Shown here one piece after another: positions 9,503-18,068 of a stretch of DNA of 64,000 nt. A program made the position numbers and the translations under genes. The stretch is from assembly GCA_963674665.2 (NCBI GenBank), contig CAXXPL010000009.1:62001-126000 (forward strand), read 5' to 3'. This DNA comes from G963674665 sp963674665 (lineage in GTDB: Bacteria > Desulfobacterota > Desulfovibrionia > Desulfovibrionales > Desulfovibrionaceae). The notes below the pieces were generated by a model. It had not been told where the DNA came from. It did not search any database and saw nothing but the letters and a program-made list of their open reading frames with translations. Position 1 is the first letter of the stretch. Each line of letters opens with the position of its first letter.

Positions 9503-10279
9503 ATGAGGGTGGCCGTCATTTTTGTCCTGTTCTTCATCCAGCAGCTCTTTGTGGGGCAGTCTTCCATTGCCCGACAAATGCCCCCACTGCCGAATCCTGG
9601 AGATATCAAGAACGTCACGGCGGTGGGGCCTTCCTGGGACAGCTTCACCAATCTGGATGGCACTGGGCTGTACCACGAAATCCTGAACAAGGTGTTCGGC
9701 CTCTATGGCATTACGGTGAAGCGTGAATACGTCCCGTCCGAATGGGGGCTGCAGCTCATTGCCAAAGGAGAGGCGGATTTTCACACGTGCTATGACAAGA
9801 TCGATCCTCCTTTCGTAATGGCCCGCGTGCCCATGTATGAAAATGCCTTTTTCGTGTTTTTCGACAAGCGCCGTATCGGCCCCTGGCATGGCAACGCAAG
9901 CCTTGAGGGCCGGATGATCGTGTGCCGCATTGGCTACTACACGGAGAAAAACTTTGAGGTGCCCGTGCTCCTGCATCAGGTACAGACCGGCACTTCGGCG
10001 CTGGGCATGGTGTTGCTTGGGCGTATGGATTTCTATGTCGACGATTTGACGCTCATCGAAAGCTCCATCAAGGAGACCTCCATGTCTTTCAACCGTGTAG
10101 ACTATGACATCCAGGTGGCGGGGCACAGGGCTTATTTCCCGGTCTTCGCGGACACCGAGCGCGGCGCCAAGATCATGGAACTGTACGAGGCCGGCATGAG
10201 AAGGTTGCATGAAACAGGAGAGCTGGAGCCCATCTTCAGAAAATGGGGGCACCCCTACCCTCGGTACGAAGACTATTGA
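9503..10279 (+). CDS. Periplasmic family-3 solute-binding protein
   Basis: 258 aa from the ATG at 9503, chosen because GGAGG lies 5-6 bp upstream and the next residues (MRVAVIFVLFFIQQLF) form a signal peptide; the longer open frame adds an implausible leader. The mature protein resembles the SBP_bac_3 superfamily: an aromatic YVPSEWGLQLIAKGEADFH segment, then a GRMDFYVDD segment and a C-terminal AGMRRLHETGELEPIFRKWG helix. No transporter permease accompanies it. A histidine kinase starts 36 bp downstream on the same strand, so it probably acts as a periplasmic ligand sensor for that kinase rather than as a transporter subunit. The ligand is unknown. Confidence 0.82.
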   Translation: MRVAVIFVLFFIQQLFVGQSSIARQMPPLPNPGDIKNVTAVGPSWDSFTNLDGTGLYHEILNKVFGLYGITVKREYVPSEWGLQLIAKGEADFHTCYDKIDPPFVMARVPMYENAFFVFFDKRRIGPWHGNASLEGRMIVCRIGYYTEKNFEVPVLLHQVQTGTSALGMVLLGRMDFYVDDLTLIESSIKETSMSFNRVDYDIQVAGHRAYFPVFADTERGAKIMELYEAGMRRLHETGELEPIFRKWGHPYPRYEDY

Positions 10280-10314
10280 GGCCCTTTCAGTCAGGCTTTC
10301 CGGACAAGGAGAAT

Positions 10315-12168
10315 ATGGCACGCACTCTTTTCCGCCACAGCATCGCCGGCCGACTCGTGATGGTACTCCTCGCGGTGTACGTGATCATAACGGTGGTGCT
10401 CACGGTGCTGCAGATGACGGCCGAATTTCACGGCACGAAGAACTCCGTGCTCGAGGAGCTCGAGAACATGGGCAGGGCCGTAAGCAATGGCCTGGCCGCC
10501 GCCCTCTACAACGTGGACGACGAACAGGTGAACGCCATCCTCTCCGGCGTCGTGGCCAGCTCCTCCATCCTCGCCCTGCGCGTTCAGCGCCAGTTTCTCC
10601 CTGATATCACTCTCAGCTCCTCGCCGGATTTCAAGGAAACGGATGACAATTCCTTCTCCCGGGACAAGGACTTTTTGTTCACCGTGTCCTTGCCCTACAA
10701 GCAGCTCGACGGCAGCATGGTCAACGTGGGCAGGCTCACCTTGTTGTCCAGCCCGGACATCGTCTTCGGTAAGATGCGAACCGGCATCTTTTCCATTCTT
10801 TGGGCGTCGGCCATCAAGCTCCTGGTGGTCTGCCTGGTCATCCTGCTTATCAGCAGGTGGATGGTCTCGCGCCCCATCGAGGAGTTGACTCGCGCAGTCA
10901 CCAGAATCTCCATGGAGACCCTGGATTCCGGACGAGTCCACATACGCTCCAGGGGCATCAGCGAGTTGCGGACACTGCAGGACGCATTCAACGCAATGCT
11001 GGGACGTCTGGGCGAACACCGCACAGCGCGGGAACAGGCCGAGGAGAAATACCGCGGTATCTTTCAGAACGCTGTGGAAGGCATATTCCGGGCCACACCA
11101 GAGGGGCGTTTCGTGGATGTGAATCCGTCCATGGCCAGGATGCTGCTGTATGACAGCCCCGAGGACATGATTGACTGCATCGTGGATATTTCCCGCGACA
11201 TCTACGTTACCGCCGAGGACAGGGTCCGTTCCCTGGAGCAAATGCGAAAAGGCCAGAATGTCACCGGCTTTGAAGTCCGGATCCATCGCAAGGACCGCAG
11301 CGTGATATGGGTGTCCTTCAACTTGCGGCCGATCTTGAATTCCAAGGGTGAACTCGAACTCATCGAGGGCATGGGAACTGATATCACTGAGCGCAAGGAG
11401 GCGGAGAACGCCATGCGCCGGGCAAAAGAGGCCGCGGAGCAGGCCAGCCGGTTGAAGTCGGACTTCATCTCCATGGTGACGCACGAGCTGCGTACGCCCA
11501 TGACGTCGGTGTTGGGCTTTGCGCAGATGATCAGCAAGAAGTTCCAATCCGCGATCATCCCCAGGCTCCCCTCCGAGGACCCGGCCGTGAGCAGAGCGGT
11601 GAAGCAGGTCACTGACAACCTCGCGGTCATCGTGCACGAGGGCAGACGGCTCTCCCAGCTGATCAGCGACGTTCTCGACCTGTCCCGAATGGAGTCCGGC
11701 AACATGACCTTGAACAGGACGCAGGTGAACCTCTCCCAGGCCCTGGATACGGCGGTGGCCACGGTGGGTCCGTTGCTGGCGGAAAAGAATCTATCCTTCT
11801 CAAAGCGGGAGGACTCGGAACTGCCTCTTGTCAAGGCGGACGAGGACCGCATCGTGCAGGTCTTCATCAATCTGTTGGCCAACGCCGTGAAGTTCACGGA
11901 ATCAGGTGGCGTGACCTGCATACTGTGGCGTGATGAGGCCCACATCCGCGTCAGTATCCAGGACACCGGGCCAGGCATTCCATTGGAAGATCAAAAGGAT
12001 ATTTTCAGCAAGTTCAAGCAGCTCGGGGACACGCTCACGGACCGCCCCCAAGGTACGGGCCTGGGCCTGGCCATCTGCAAGGAGATCGTGGAGCAGCACC
12101 ACGGGCGGATCTACCTGGAGTCCGCCCCGGGCAAGGGCAGTACCTTTGTCTTTCTGCTTCCCCTTTAA
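10315..12168 (+). CDS. HAMP-PAS sensor histidine kinase paired with a binding protein
   Basis: 617 aa from the ATG at 10315, preceded by AAGGAG. An upstream ATG at 10243 would overlap the preceding gene and has no ribosome-binding site. Layout: membrane helix at about 12-34, a periplasmic domain of ~130 residues, a second helix (KLLVVCLVILLIS), HAMP, one PAS domain at about 235-360, then HisKA with MVTHELRTP (His 390) and an HATPase with NLLANAVKF, DTGPGIP and GTGLGLAICKEI. All catalytic boxes are present. Being 36 bp from the binding-protein gene suggests one transcript and a ligand relay. No response regulator is adjacent. Its 3' end converges with the DsbA-like gene over a CCCCTTTAAGGGG palindrome. 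Confidence 0.92.
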   Translation: MARTLFRHSIAGRLVMVLLAVYVIITVVLTVLQMTAEFHGTKNSVLEELENMGRAVSNGLAAALYNVDDEQVNAILSGVVASSSILALRVQRQFLPDITLSSSPDFKETDDNSFSRDKDFLFTVSLPYKQLDGSMVNVGRLTLLSSPDIVFGKMRTGIFSILWASAIKLLVVCLVILLISRWMVSRPIEELTRAVTRISMETLDSGRVHIRSRGISELRTLQDAFNAMLGRLGEHRTAREQAEEKYRGIFQNAVEGIFRATPEGRFVDVNPSMARMLLYDSPEDMIDCIVDISRDIYVTAEDRVRSLEQMRKGQNVTGFEVRIHRKDRSVIWVSFNLRPILNSKGELELIEGMGTDITERKEAENAMRRAKEAAEQASRLKSDFISMVTHELRTPMTSVLGFAQMISKKFQSAIIPRLPSEDPAVSRAVKQVTDNLAVIVHEGRRLSQLISDVLDLSRMESGNMTLNRTQVNLSQALDTAVATVGPLLAEKNLSFSKREDSELPLVKADEDRIVQVFINLLANAVKFTESGGVTCILWRDEAHIRVSIQDTGPGIPLEDQKDIFSKFKQLGDTLTDRPQGTGLGLAICKEIVEQHHGRIYLESAPGKGSTFVFLLPL

Positions 12169-12173
12169 GGGGA

Positions 12174-12779
12174 CTAGCTTTCCATGGCTTCGCGCAGGGC
12201 TGCCTGAAAGACTTCCAGCGGCTTCGGACCAATGATTCTTCCACCTCCCTGGATTTCAAAGGTGGGCGCCGAGTTGATGCCCGACTCCTTGGCGGACTCC
12301 GCCACTTCGATTATTCTCGCCGCGTATCTGTTCTCCCGAAGCGCCTCTTCCAGGTCCCTTGGATCAAGATCCACCCGGGCCGCGATGTCCGCGATGACCG
12401 CGATGCTCCCGATGTTCCTGCAATCCACGAAGTTGCCCGTGAACATGGCCTGGTGAAACGCATCGTGGCGGCCGAACTCCTTGGCGTATTCCCCGGCCTG
12501 CAGCGCCAGGTTGGAGTTGTACATGATGGGTTGCGGATTGAAGTGGATGTCCAGGTGCTCGCCCTTTGAGTCCATGTTCTTGAAAAAACTCTCGTGGTTC
12601 ATGCCATAGTACAGGTCGTTCCACCTGATGCCCTCGGGAGGGGTCTTCGGGTGCAGCTCAAAGGGCAGCCATTCCTCCTCGAGGGCGAATTCCCCCTTGA
12701 GGATACCCATGATCCCCTTTCCAAGATAGCAGAACGGGCAGACATAGTCGGAATAGATGGTGATTTTGATGGGATTCAT
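12174..12779 (-). CDS. DsbA-family (FrnE-like) thiol-disulfide oxidoreductase
   Basis: 201 aa, with a thioredoxin-fold start and a CPFC active site at residues 14-17 (SDYVCPFCYLGK). The helical insertion and the cis-Pro region (GINSAPTF near 172) are typical of FrnE/2-hydroxychromene isomerase-like DsbA proteins. There is no signal peptide, so it should be cytoplasmic. Members act as disulfide reductases, isomerases or glutathione-linked enzymes; the substrate here is unknown. It stands alone, convergent with the kinase, with 5 bp between the stop codons. Confidence 0.9.
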   Translation of the reverse strand: MNPIKITIYSDYVCPFCYLGKGIMGILKGEFALEEEWLPFELHPKTPPEGIRWNDLYYGMNHESFFKNMDSKGEHLDIHFNPQPIMYNSNLALQAGEYAKEFGRHDAFHQAMFTGNFVDCRNIGSIAVIADIAARVDLDPRDLEEALRENRYAARIIEVAESAKESGINSAPTFEIQGGGRIIGPKPLEVFQAALREAMES

Positions 12780-12857
12780 GCGGTTACCCTGATGAATGGC
12801 GTTTCGTGAGGGAAGAGATCTTGAACATGAGGACTCTCCCCTGGAAACAGTTTTCGT

Positions 12858-12958
12858 CTTGGAGTGTTTTACGCCTGAAACGCTCGTTCAACGGTGGGCA
12901 GGGATTTATCCGTAAATCCTTGCATCGAATTTGAACTTCCTCAAAGTAAAATTCCCTA
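12858..12958 (+). repeat. Dispersed hairpin-rich repeat, copy C (internally deleted)
   Basis: About 101 bp. It aligns with copies A and B at both ends but lacks about 25-30 bp in the middle, including one arm of the large hairpin. A hairpin GGATTTA-tccg-TAAATCC is perfect, with changes on both arms relative to copy B, which suggests selection on structure. The right end (CTA at 12956-12958) is the TAG stop codon of the TRAP permease gene. Confidence 0.75.
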
Positions 12959-14752
12959 TTGTATTGCAGCGATGTCGCCGCCAATGCCGAAGGCGAAAAT
13001 GGCCACGATGCCCGTGGCGCAGAAGAGCACTCTGCGCCAGGATGGCGCGCCGCTTATGAGGCTCTTGCTGAGAAGCCACAGGCCCAGGCCGATCTTGACC
13101 GCCGCCGCGGTTGCCAGCCAGGGGGCTGTGTGCAGGCCCAGCAGCGCGGGGTTGGCCACCAGAGCCAGGGGGATGACGTACAGCCCCAGCCCCAGGCGCA
13201 TGGCCTGACCTGCGACCGGGATCCACTGACAGCCCGCCATGCCCGCAGCGATGAACACCGTGCCGCACACCGGCGGCGTGATGGTGGAGAGCAGCGCGTA
13301 CCAGAACACGAACAGGTGGGCGTGCAAGGCCGGAACCCCCAGCTTCTCCAAGGCCGGTCCGGCAACGGACACACAGATGACATAGGCCGCTGTGGTGGGC
13401 ACCTCCATTCCCAGGATAAGGCAGGCCAGGGCGGTCAGGAACAGCGCCACCCACAGGTTGCCCCCGGCCAGGCCGAGGATCACCGAGGTGATCTTCACGC
13501 CCAGGCCGGTCATGTTCAGCACGCCGATGACGATACCGGCGCAGATGATGATGGAGGCTATCATGGCGATCTGCCCGGCCGCGTTCACCAGGGCGTCGGA
13601 GAGCCTGGAGACGAAGTGGCGTAGCGAGAACTGCCGGTGCTCGTTGGTAATCAGCAGGGCCGCGGAGGCGAAGATGGCTATGCCCGCGGCGTACTGTGGA
13701 GTGCGGCTGGTGCCCAGCATCACCACCAGCAGAATGGTGAAGGGGATCAGGAAAAACGGCGCCAGCCGAATAACCAGGGGCGTGGCCGGGATCTCTTCGG
13801 GAGACATGCCGCGTAGTCCGTATCGCCGGGCGAACAGGTCCACTCCAATCCAGGTGGTGGTGAAGAACAGGATGGCCGGGAGCATGGCCGCGAACATGAT
13901 CTCGGTGTAGGGCAGACTGAGCAGCTCCACCATCACGAAGGCGCCCGCGCCCATGAGGGGCGGCATGATCTGCCCCCCGCTGGAAGCCACGGCTTCCACG
14001 GCGGCGGCGAAGCTGGCCGGGTAACCCAGGCGCTTCATGGTGGGCAGGGTGATGGCGCCGGTGGATGCCACATTGGCCGATGCCGAGCCCGAGATGGAGC
14101 CGAAAAAGGCCGAGGAGACAACCGAGACCTTGGCCGCGCCCGCGGAAAAGCGGCCCGCCAGCTTGGTGGCCAGGGCCATGAACGCGGTGCCGCCCTCACC
14201 CGAGCCGATGAGCGCGCCCAGGATCACGAAGACCGCCACGACGTTCACGGATACGCCCGTGAGCGGCCCCCAGAGCCCGCCCTCGGCAATGGTCAGGGTG
14301 CCCAGCAGGCTGCCCGTGGGGATGCCCGCGTGGCCGAACTCGCCGGGCAAATGCTGTCCGAAAAGTCCGTAGGCCAGTGCCGCCACAGCCACAAGGGGCA
14401 GGGCCCACTTGACGGCCCGGCGCGCCATCTCCAGCACCACCAGGAGCAACCCCACCCCCATGACATACTGCAGCGGGCCGGTAAGGAAGCCGTACTGGTC
14501 AGAAAGCATCTCGCGGTACAGCACCACATAGGAGCAGGCCCAGATGCCGAAGACGCAGATGGCGAAGCCTGTCCAGCGCTTCAGCCCCCCGCCTTTGCTG
14601 TTGATCACGAATACCCAGGGCAGGGCCAGGGCCAGATGCACAGGACGGCTGAGCAGGTTGGGCACCAGGCCGGTGAAGATCAGATGGATGTGGAAATAAA
14701 CGCACAGCGCCGCGAATGCGACCACGGCGCTGTGCTTGATGTTTTGTGACAT
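12956..14752 (-). CDS. Fused TRAP transporter permease (DctQM type, TAXI system)
   Basis: 598 aa, highly hydrophobic, with about 15-17 membrane segments. The N-terminal ~120 residues correspond to the small DctQ-like part and the remainder to the large permease (DctM) part, the usual arrangement of TAXI-type TRAP permeases. Family motifs are visible: FFGSISGSASANVASTGAITLP near the middle, SSGGQIMPPLMGAGAFVM, and GMEVPTTAAYVICV in the second half. It works with the periplasmic TAXI binding protein, 16 bp upstream, as a sodium- or proton-driven importer of an organic acid. Stop codon TAG comes from repeat copy C. Confidence 0.92.
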   Translation of the reverse strand: MSQNIKHSAVVAFAALCVYFHIHLIFTGLVPNLLSRPVHLALALPWVFVINSKGGGLKRWTGFAICVFGIWACSYVVLYREMLSDQYGFLTGPLQYVMGVGLLLVVLEMARRAVKWALPLVAVAALAYGLFGQHLPGEFGHAGIPTGSLLGTLTIAEGGLWGPLTGVSVNVVAVFVILGALIGSGEGGTAFMALATKLAGRFSAGAAKVSVVSSAFFGSISGSASANVASTGAITLPTMKRLGYPASFAAAVEAVASSGGQIMPPLMGAGAFVMVELLSLPYTEIMFAAMLPAILFFTTTWIGVDLFARRYGLRGMSPEEIPATPLVIRLAPFFLIPFTILLVVMLGTSRTPQYAAGIAIFASAALLITNEHRQFSLRHFVSRLSDALVNAAGQIAMIASIIICAGIVIGVLNMTGLGVKITSVILGLAGGNLWVALFLTALACLILGMEVPTTAAYVICVSVAGPALEKLGVPALHAHLFVFWYALLSTITPPVCGTVFIAAGMAGCQWIPVAGQAMRLGLGLYVIPLALVANPALLGLHTAPWLATAAAVKIGLGLWLLSKSLISGAPSWRRVLFCATGIVAIFAFGIGGDIAAIQ

Positions 14753-14768
14753 GGCGGGAAACTATGGA

Positions 14769-15740
14769 TTACTGCATGTCTTGTGGAATTACCGCGCCCG
14801 CTTCCTTGTAGTAGCGCAGGGCGCCGGGGTGCAGCTTGGCGCCGACTGACGGGACGGTCTCCAGGGTGACGGCCTTCCACCAGGGGTTGTTGCTGGTCAT
14901 GGCCGCCTTCTGCTCCCAGAAGGCCTTGGTGAGCTGGTACGCGGTTTCGTCGTCCATTTCCGTGGTGCAGTAGGCGGCCACGGTGAGGGACGTGGTGGCA
15001 ATGGGGTGGCCCACTCCGGAGTAAGTGTCGGCGGGGATGACGATCTTGGTGCGCTTGGTTTTTTCGATCTGCTCGTCGCTCAGGCTGAGGATGTCGATAT
15101 CCACGGCGGCGGCTGCCTCGATGACGTTGGGCGCGGGGTAGGAGCCCGAGGTGGCGAAGCCGTCCACCTGGCCGTTCTGCAAGGCGGGCACAGCGGCGTT
15201 GAGTTCAACGCCCACCAGATCGACCTTGTCCTTGATGCCGAACAGCTCCAGATATTTGTCAGCCTCACTGGCTCCAAAGCTGCCCTTGCCGATGACGAAC
15301 TTCTTGCCGGCCAGGTCCTCGAAACTCTTGATACCCGCGTCCTTGCGCACCACGAAGTGCATGGTCAGCGAGGGGATGGGGAACAGGCCGCGAATCTCCT
15401 GATACTTGGGGCTTGCGTCGGCGAACATCTTCTTGCCGGCCAGGGCCAGCTTCACCAGCCCGGGAGGAGTGGTGAACACGTAGTTGCCCGTGCGGTTGGC
15501 CACTTCCTTGACGTTCTGCACAGAGCCCTGGCTCTCCTCCACGGTGACGATTATCTCGCCGGCCGAGCCCTTTTTCATGGCCTCGGCGATCTGCACGGCC
15601 ATCTGGTAGTAGGAGGAGGTGGACTTGGCCGACTTGTAGGTGACGCGGGTCTCGGCGTTGGCCGCCATGGGCAGGGTCAGGCAGAGGGCCAGGATGGCCA
15701 GGAAGGTCCGCAGCCGCTTGCTGGAAAGAAGTGCACTCAT
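14769..15740 (-). CDS. TAXI-family TRAP transporter solute-binding protein
   Basis: 323 aa from the ATG at 15740. That start gives a clean signal peptide (MSALLSSKRLRTFLAILALC, cleavage after AANA); the longer frame adds 45 odd residues. The mature protein has TAXI-family features: TSSYYQMAVQIAEAM near the start, then LAGKKFVIGKGSFGA and a C-terminal LHPGALRYYKEAG. It delivers substrate to the fused permease encoded 16 bp downstream. Family substrates include glutamate and other carboxylates. Here the divergent gntR-adh-aldA genes point to a substrate of that pathway, which is inference. Expression is likely controlled from the divergent region at 15741-16101. Confidence 0.92.
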   Translation of the reverse strand: MSALLSSKRLRTFLAILALCLTLPMAANAETRVTYKSAKSTSSYYQMAVQIAEAMKKGSAGEIIVTVEESQGSVQNVKEVANRTGNYVFTTPPGLVKLALAGKKMFADASPKYQEIRGLFPIPSLTMHFVVRKDAGIKSFEDLAGKKFVIGKGSFGASEADKYLELFGIKDKVDLVGVELNAAVPALQNGQVDGFATSGSYPAPNVIEAAAAVDIDILSLSDEQIEKTKRTKIVIPADTYSGVGHPIATTSLTVAAYCTTEMDDETAYQLTKAFWEQKAAMTSNNPWWKAVTLETVPSVGAKLHPGALRYYKEAGAVIPQDMQ

Positions 15741-15923
15741 GGGGATTCTCACTGTATTTTGGTGTGGATGGACTGGACTCGCTACAGTTACTGGCCCTTT
15801 CCCTTGTGTGTCAAGCCTGTGCGTTGTCGTGCTCCACGAGAATGTAACGGAAAAGTGCTTATGAGAGGGGAACACGGCATGCTGGAGGATGGCTGTCCAG
15901 CTGTCCCGTCCCGAGAGATGGGT

Positions 15924-16075
15924 GCTCGAGCGGTCGGAGAATGGGTCTATTTATACGATTAACGATCTTCAACCGCTCGAGCGTGACCATTTTTACAAAA
16001 AGTTACCAAAGGGATGTTGACTAGTTTGACAATTAGGGATAAACCTCATTTCGAAAATCGGAGATCGGATCCGAT
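15924..16075. promoter_or_regulatory. Candidate GntR operators in the divergent TAXI/gntR region
   Basis: GCTCGAGCGGT (15924-15934) and its inverse ACCGCTCGAGC (15972-15982) form an 11-bp inverted repeat spaced by 37 bp around an AT-rich stretch. A second perfect palindrome, ATCGGATCCGAT, lies at 16064-16075, 27 bp before the gntR start. TTGACT (16017) and TTGACA (16026) are possible -35 boxes. This arrangement suits autoregulation and joint control of the divergent transporter by the FCD-type regulator. The assignment of sites to the protein is inferred. Confidence 0.45.
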
Positions 16076-16101
16076 ATCTGAAAAACAGAAATGGGAGCTC
16101 C

Positions 16102-16797
16102 ATGCACGCTGACTTGAAACAAAAACCCCGGTTCCATGACACCCCTCTCATCGTCCAGGTGTACGAATGGCTGCGGGACGCCATCTACAGAGGGGATTAC
16201 GACATCGGCCACCGGCTCAACATCGATCAGTTGAGCCAGGAATGGGGGGTCAGCAAGACCCCAATCCGCGAGGCCTTGAGCGCCTTGTGCAAGGACGGCC
16301 TCGTTGATTACGCCCATCGTCAAGGGTTTTTCGTCAAGCGCCTGGATTTCAAGGAACTCATGGATGTGCTGGAGCTGCGCGAGGCCTTGGAGCTCTACTG
16401 TCTGGAGCGGTATTTCGCCTCCTACGACCGCGAAACTCTGGCGACGTTCCTTGCCCGGTTCGCGGACACCTTCAGGAGCCTGCGCGCAACAGGCTCCGCC
16501 TTTGAGTATCTCGAGGTGGACGCGGACTTTCACACCTTTCTTGTCGAGTCCACGGGCAATCAGAAGATCATCGAGACCTACCGCGTGCTCGACACCAACC
16601 TGCGCTACATGCGGTTGCAGGACACCAGCTTCCTGAAGGAGCTGGCCGGCGCCACCATCAGCGAGCACCAGGCAATCATCAACGCCATTCTCGCGGACGA
16701 CTCCGGGCTGGCCACCAGCGAGCTCGTGAAGCACCTGCGTAACGTGGGTGACCGCTGCGCCAGGTTGCATGCCGCGCAGCAGGGATCGGCAATGTAA
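16102..16797 (+). CDS. GntR-family (FadR/FCD) transcriptional regulator
   Basis: 231 aa. Residues about 15-80 are the winged helix-turn-helix, with the family signature INIDQLSQEWGVSKTPIREALS and GLVDYAHRQGFFV. Residues about 90-220 form the all-helical FCD effector domain, with the metal/carboxylate-binding pattern DADFHTFLVEST and later histidines (SEHQAII). FCD regulators respond to organic acids and sugar acids. It is the first gene of a run that continues into the Fe-alcohol dehydrogenase 17 bp downstream, and it is divergent from the TAXI transporter, so it is the likely local regulator of this catabolic block. Confidence 0.92.
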   Translation: MHADLKQKPRFHDTPLIVQVYEWLRDAIYRGDYDIGHRLNIDQLSQEWGVSKTPIREALSALCKDGLVDYAHRQGFFVKRLDFKELMDVLELREALELYCLERYFASYDRETLATFLARFADTFRSLRATGSAFEYLEVDADFHTFLVESTGNQKIIETYRVLDTNLRYMRLQDTSFLKELAGATISEHQAIINAILADDSGLATSELVKHLRNVGDRCARLHAAQQGSAM

Positions 16798-16814
16798 CCT
16801 AACTGACGAAAACA

Positions 16815-18002
16815 ATGGAACAAGGGTGCCAAATGTTGCCATTCGACTATGTCCAGCCCACGCGTATCGTTTTTGGAAAAGGAAGGATCTCCTCCCTGGG
16901 TGAGCTGTGCGGTTCTCCGGAGAGCACCGTCCTTCTTGTTGTTGACCGTTTCCTGGAGGAGCACGGGGTGGCCAAGGTGGCCAAGGACGCCCTGGATGGT
17001 GCCGGGCTGACCTGGCACCTGTTCACGGATGTCCTGCCAAACCCCACTGCCCAGTCCGTGGACAACGCCGTGGTTTCCCTGCGGGGCAAGGGCATCGACG
17101 TTGTGGTGGGTCTCGGCGGCGGCAGCGCCATCGACACCGCCAAGGCTTTGGCCGTGGGCCTGTCCCACGACGGGGACATCTGGGACTATGTCAACGAGCC
17201 CAACCGTCCGGTAAAGGCCATCACCGACAAGACACTGCCCGTCATCGCCATCCCCACCACCGCGGGAACCGGCGCCGAGTCCACCCCCATGGCGGTACTG
17301 GTCAACACCGAGACACATGTGAAGCGGGCGCTGTACAACGAGAACATCTACCCCCGACATGCCCTGATCGACCCGGAGTTGACCGTCACGGTGCCCCCCG
17401 GCTTGACCTTCAGCACCGGCATCGACGCACTGTCCCACGCCATCGAGGCGCTCATCAGCGTGGAGAACCGGGCCTTTGTTTCCATGCTCGCGCTGGAGGC
17501 CATCGGCCGCATCGGCGGCCACCTGACCGTCGCGGTCAATGACGGCGGCAACCTCGAGGCCCGGGAAAACCTGGCCTATGCCGCCACATTGGCGGGGCTG
17601 GCCATCGGCAACGGCGAGGTGACCCTGCCCCATGCCCTGGCCCACCCCCTTGGGGGGCGTTTCAACATTCCCCATGGCGACGCCATCGCCATGGTTCTGC
17701 CTGAAATGATGCAGGCCTCCTGGATGTGCAACCCTGAAAAATTCGCAGCCATTGCCCGCGCCCTTGGCGTGGCCGCCCCCTGGGAGAGCGACTACCAGGC
17801 GGCGCGTAAGAGTGTGGACGGCATCAGGACTCTCTACGCCGACTGCGGCTATTCGCGGAAGCTGTCCGACTACGGCGTCACCAGCGATGATCTGGAAGCC
17901 ATAGCGGCGGACGCCGCCGGATACATGGCGGGCTGCCTGTCCATGCACCCCAGAAGGATGGATATCGCGGCGCTGGTGGCAATGCTCCGGCACATGCTCT
18001 GA
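16815..18002 (+). CDS. Iron-containing (group III) alcohol dehydrogenase
   Basis: 395 aa from 16815; an ATG at 16833 (MLPFDYVQPTR) has a better purine-rich leader and may be the real start. The Rossmann part shows GLGGGSAIDTAKA; the metal site shows GIDALSHAIEAL and HALAHPLGGRFNIPHG, giving the Asp and three His ligands of the family. It oxidises or reduces a primary alcohol or diol with NAD(H). Next to an AldA-type aldehyde dehydrogenase it fits a diol to aldehyde to acid sequence: either 1,2-propanediol/lactaldehyde (FucO-like) or the sulfonated analogue 2,3-dihydroxypropane-1-sulfonate (DhpA-like). Sequence inspection cannot separate these. A GC-rich hairpin (18030-18047) lies between it and the next gene. 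Confidence 0.92.
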   Translation: MEQGCQMLPFDYVQPTRIVFGKGRISSLGELCGSPESTVLLVVDRFLEEHGVAKVAKDALDGAGLTWHLFTDVLPNPTAQSVDNAVVSLRGKGIDVVVGLGGGSAIDTAKALAVGLSHDGDIWDYVNEPNRPVKAITDKTLPVIAIPTTAGTGAESTPMAVLVNTETHVKRALYNENIYPRHALIDPELTVTVPPGLTFSTGIDALSHAIEALISVENRAFVSMLALEAIGRIGGHLTVAVNDGGNLEARENLAYAATLAGLAIGNGEVTLPHALAHPLGGRFNIPHGDAIAMVLPEMMQASWMCNPEKFAAIARALGVAAPWESDYQAARKSVDGIRTLYADCGYSRKLSDYGVTSDDLEAIAADAAGYMAGCLSMHPRRMDIAALVAMLRHML

Positions 18003-18068
18003 TGACTATGGAAAATATCCGTTTCACCCGCCCCCCCCATTGGGGGCGCAAGCGCATTTGGTGAGAAA

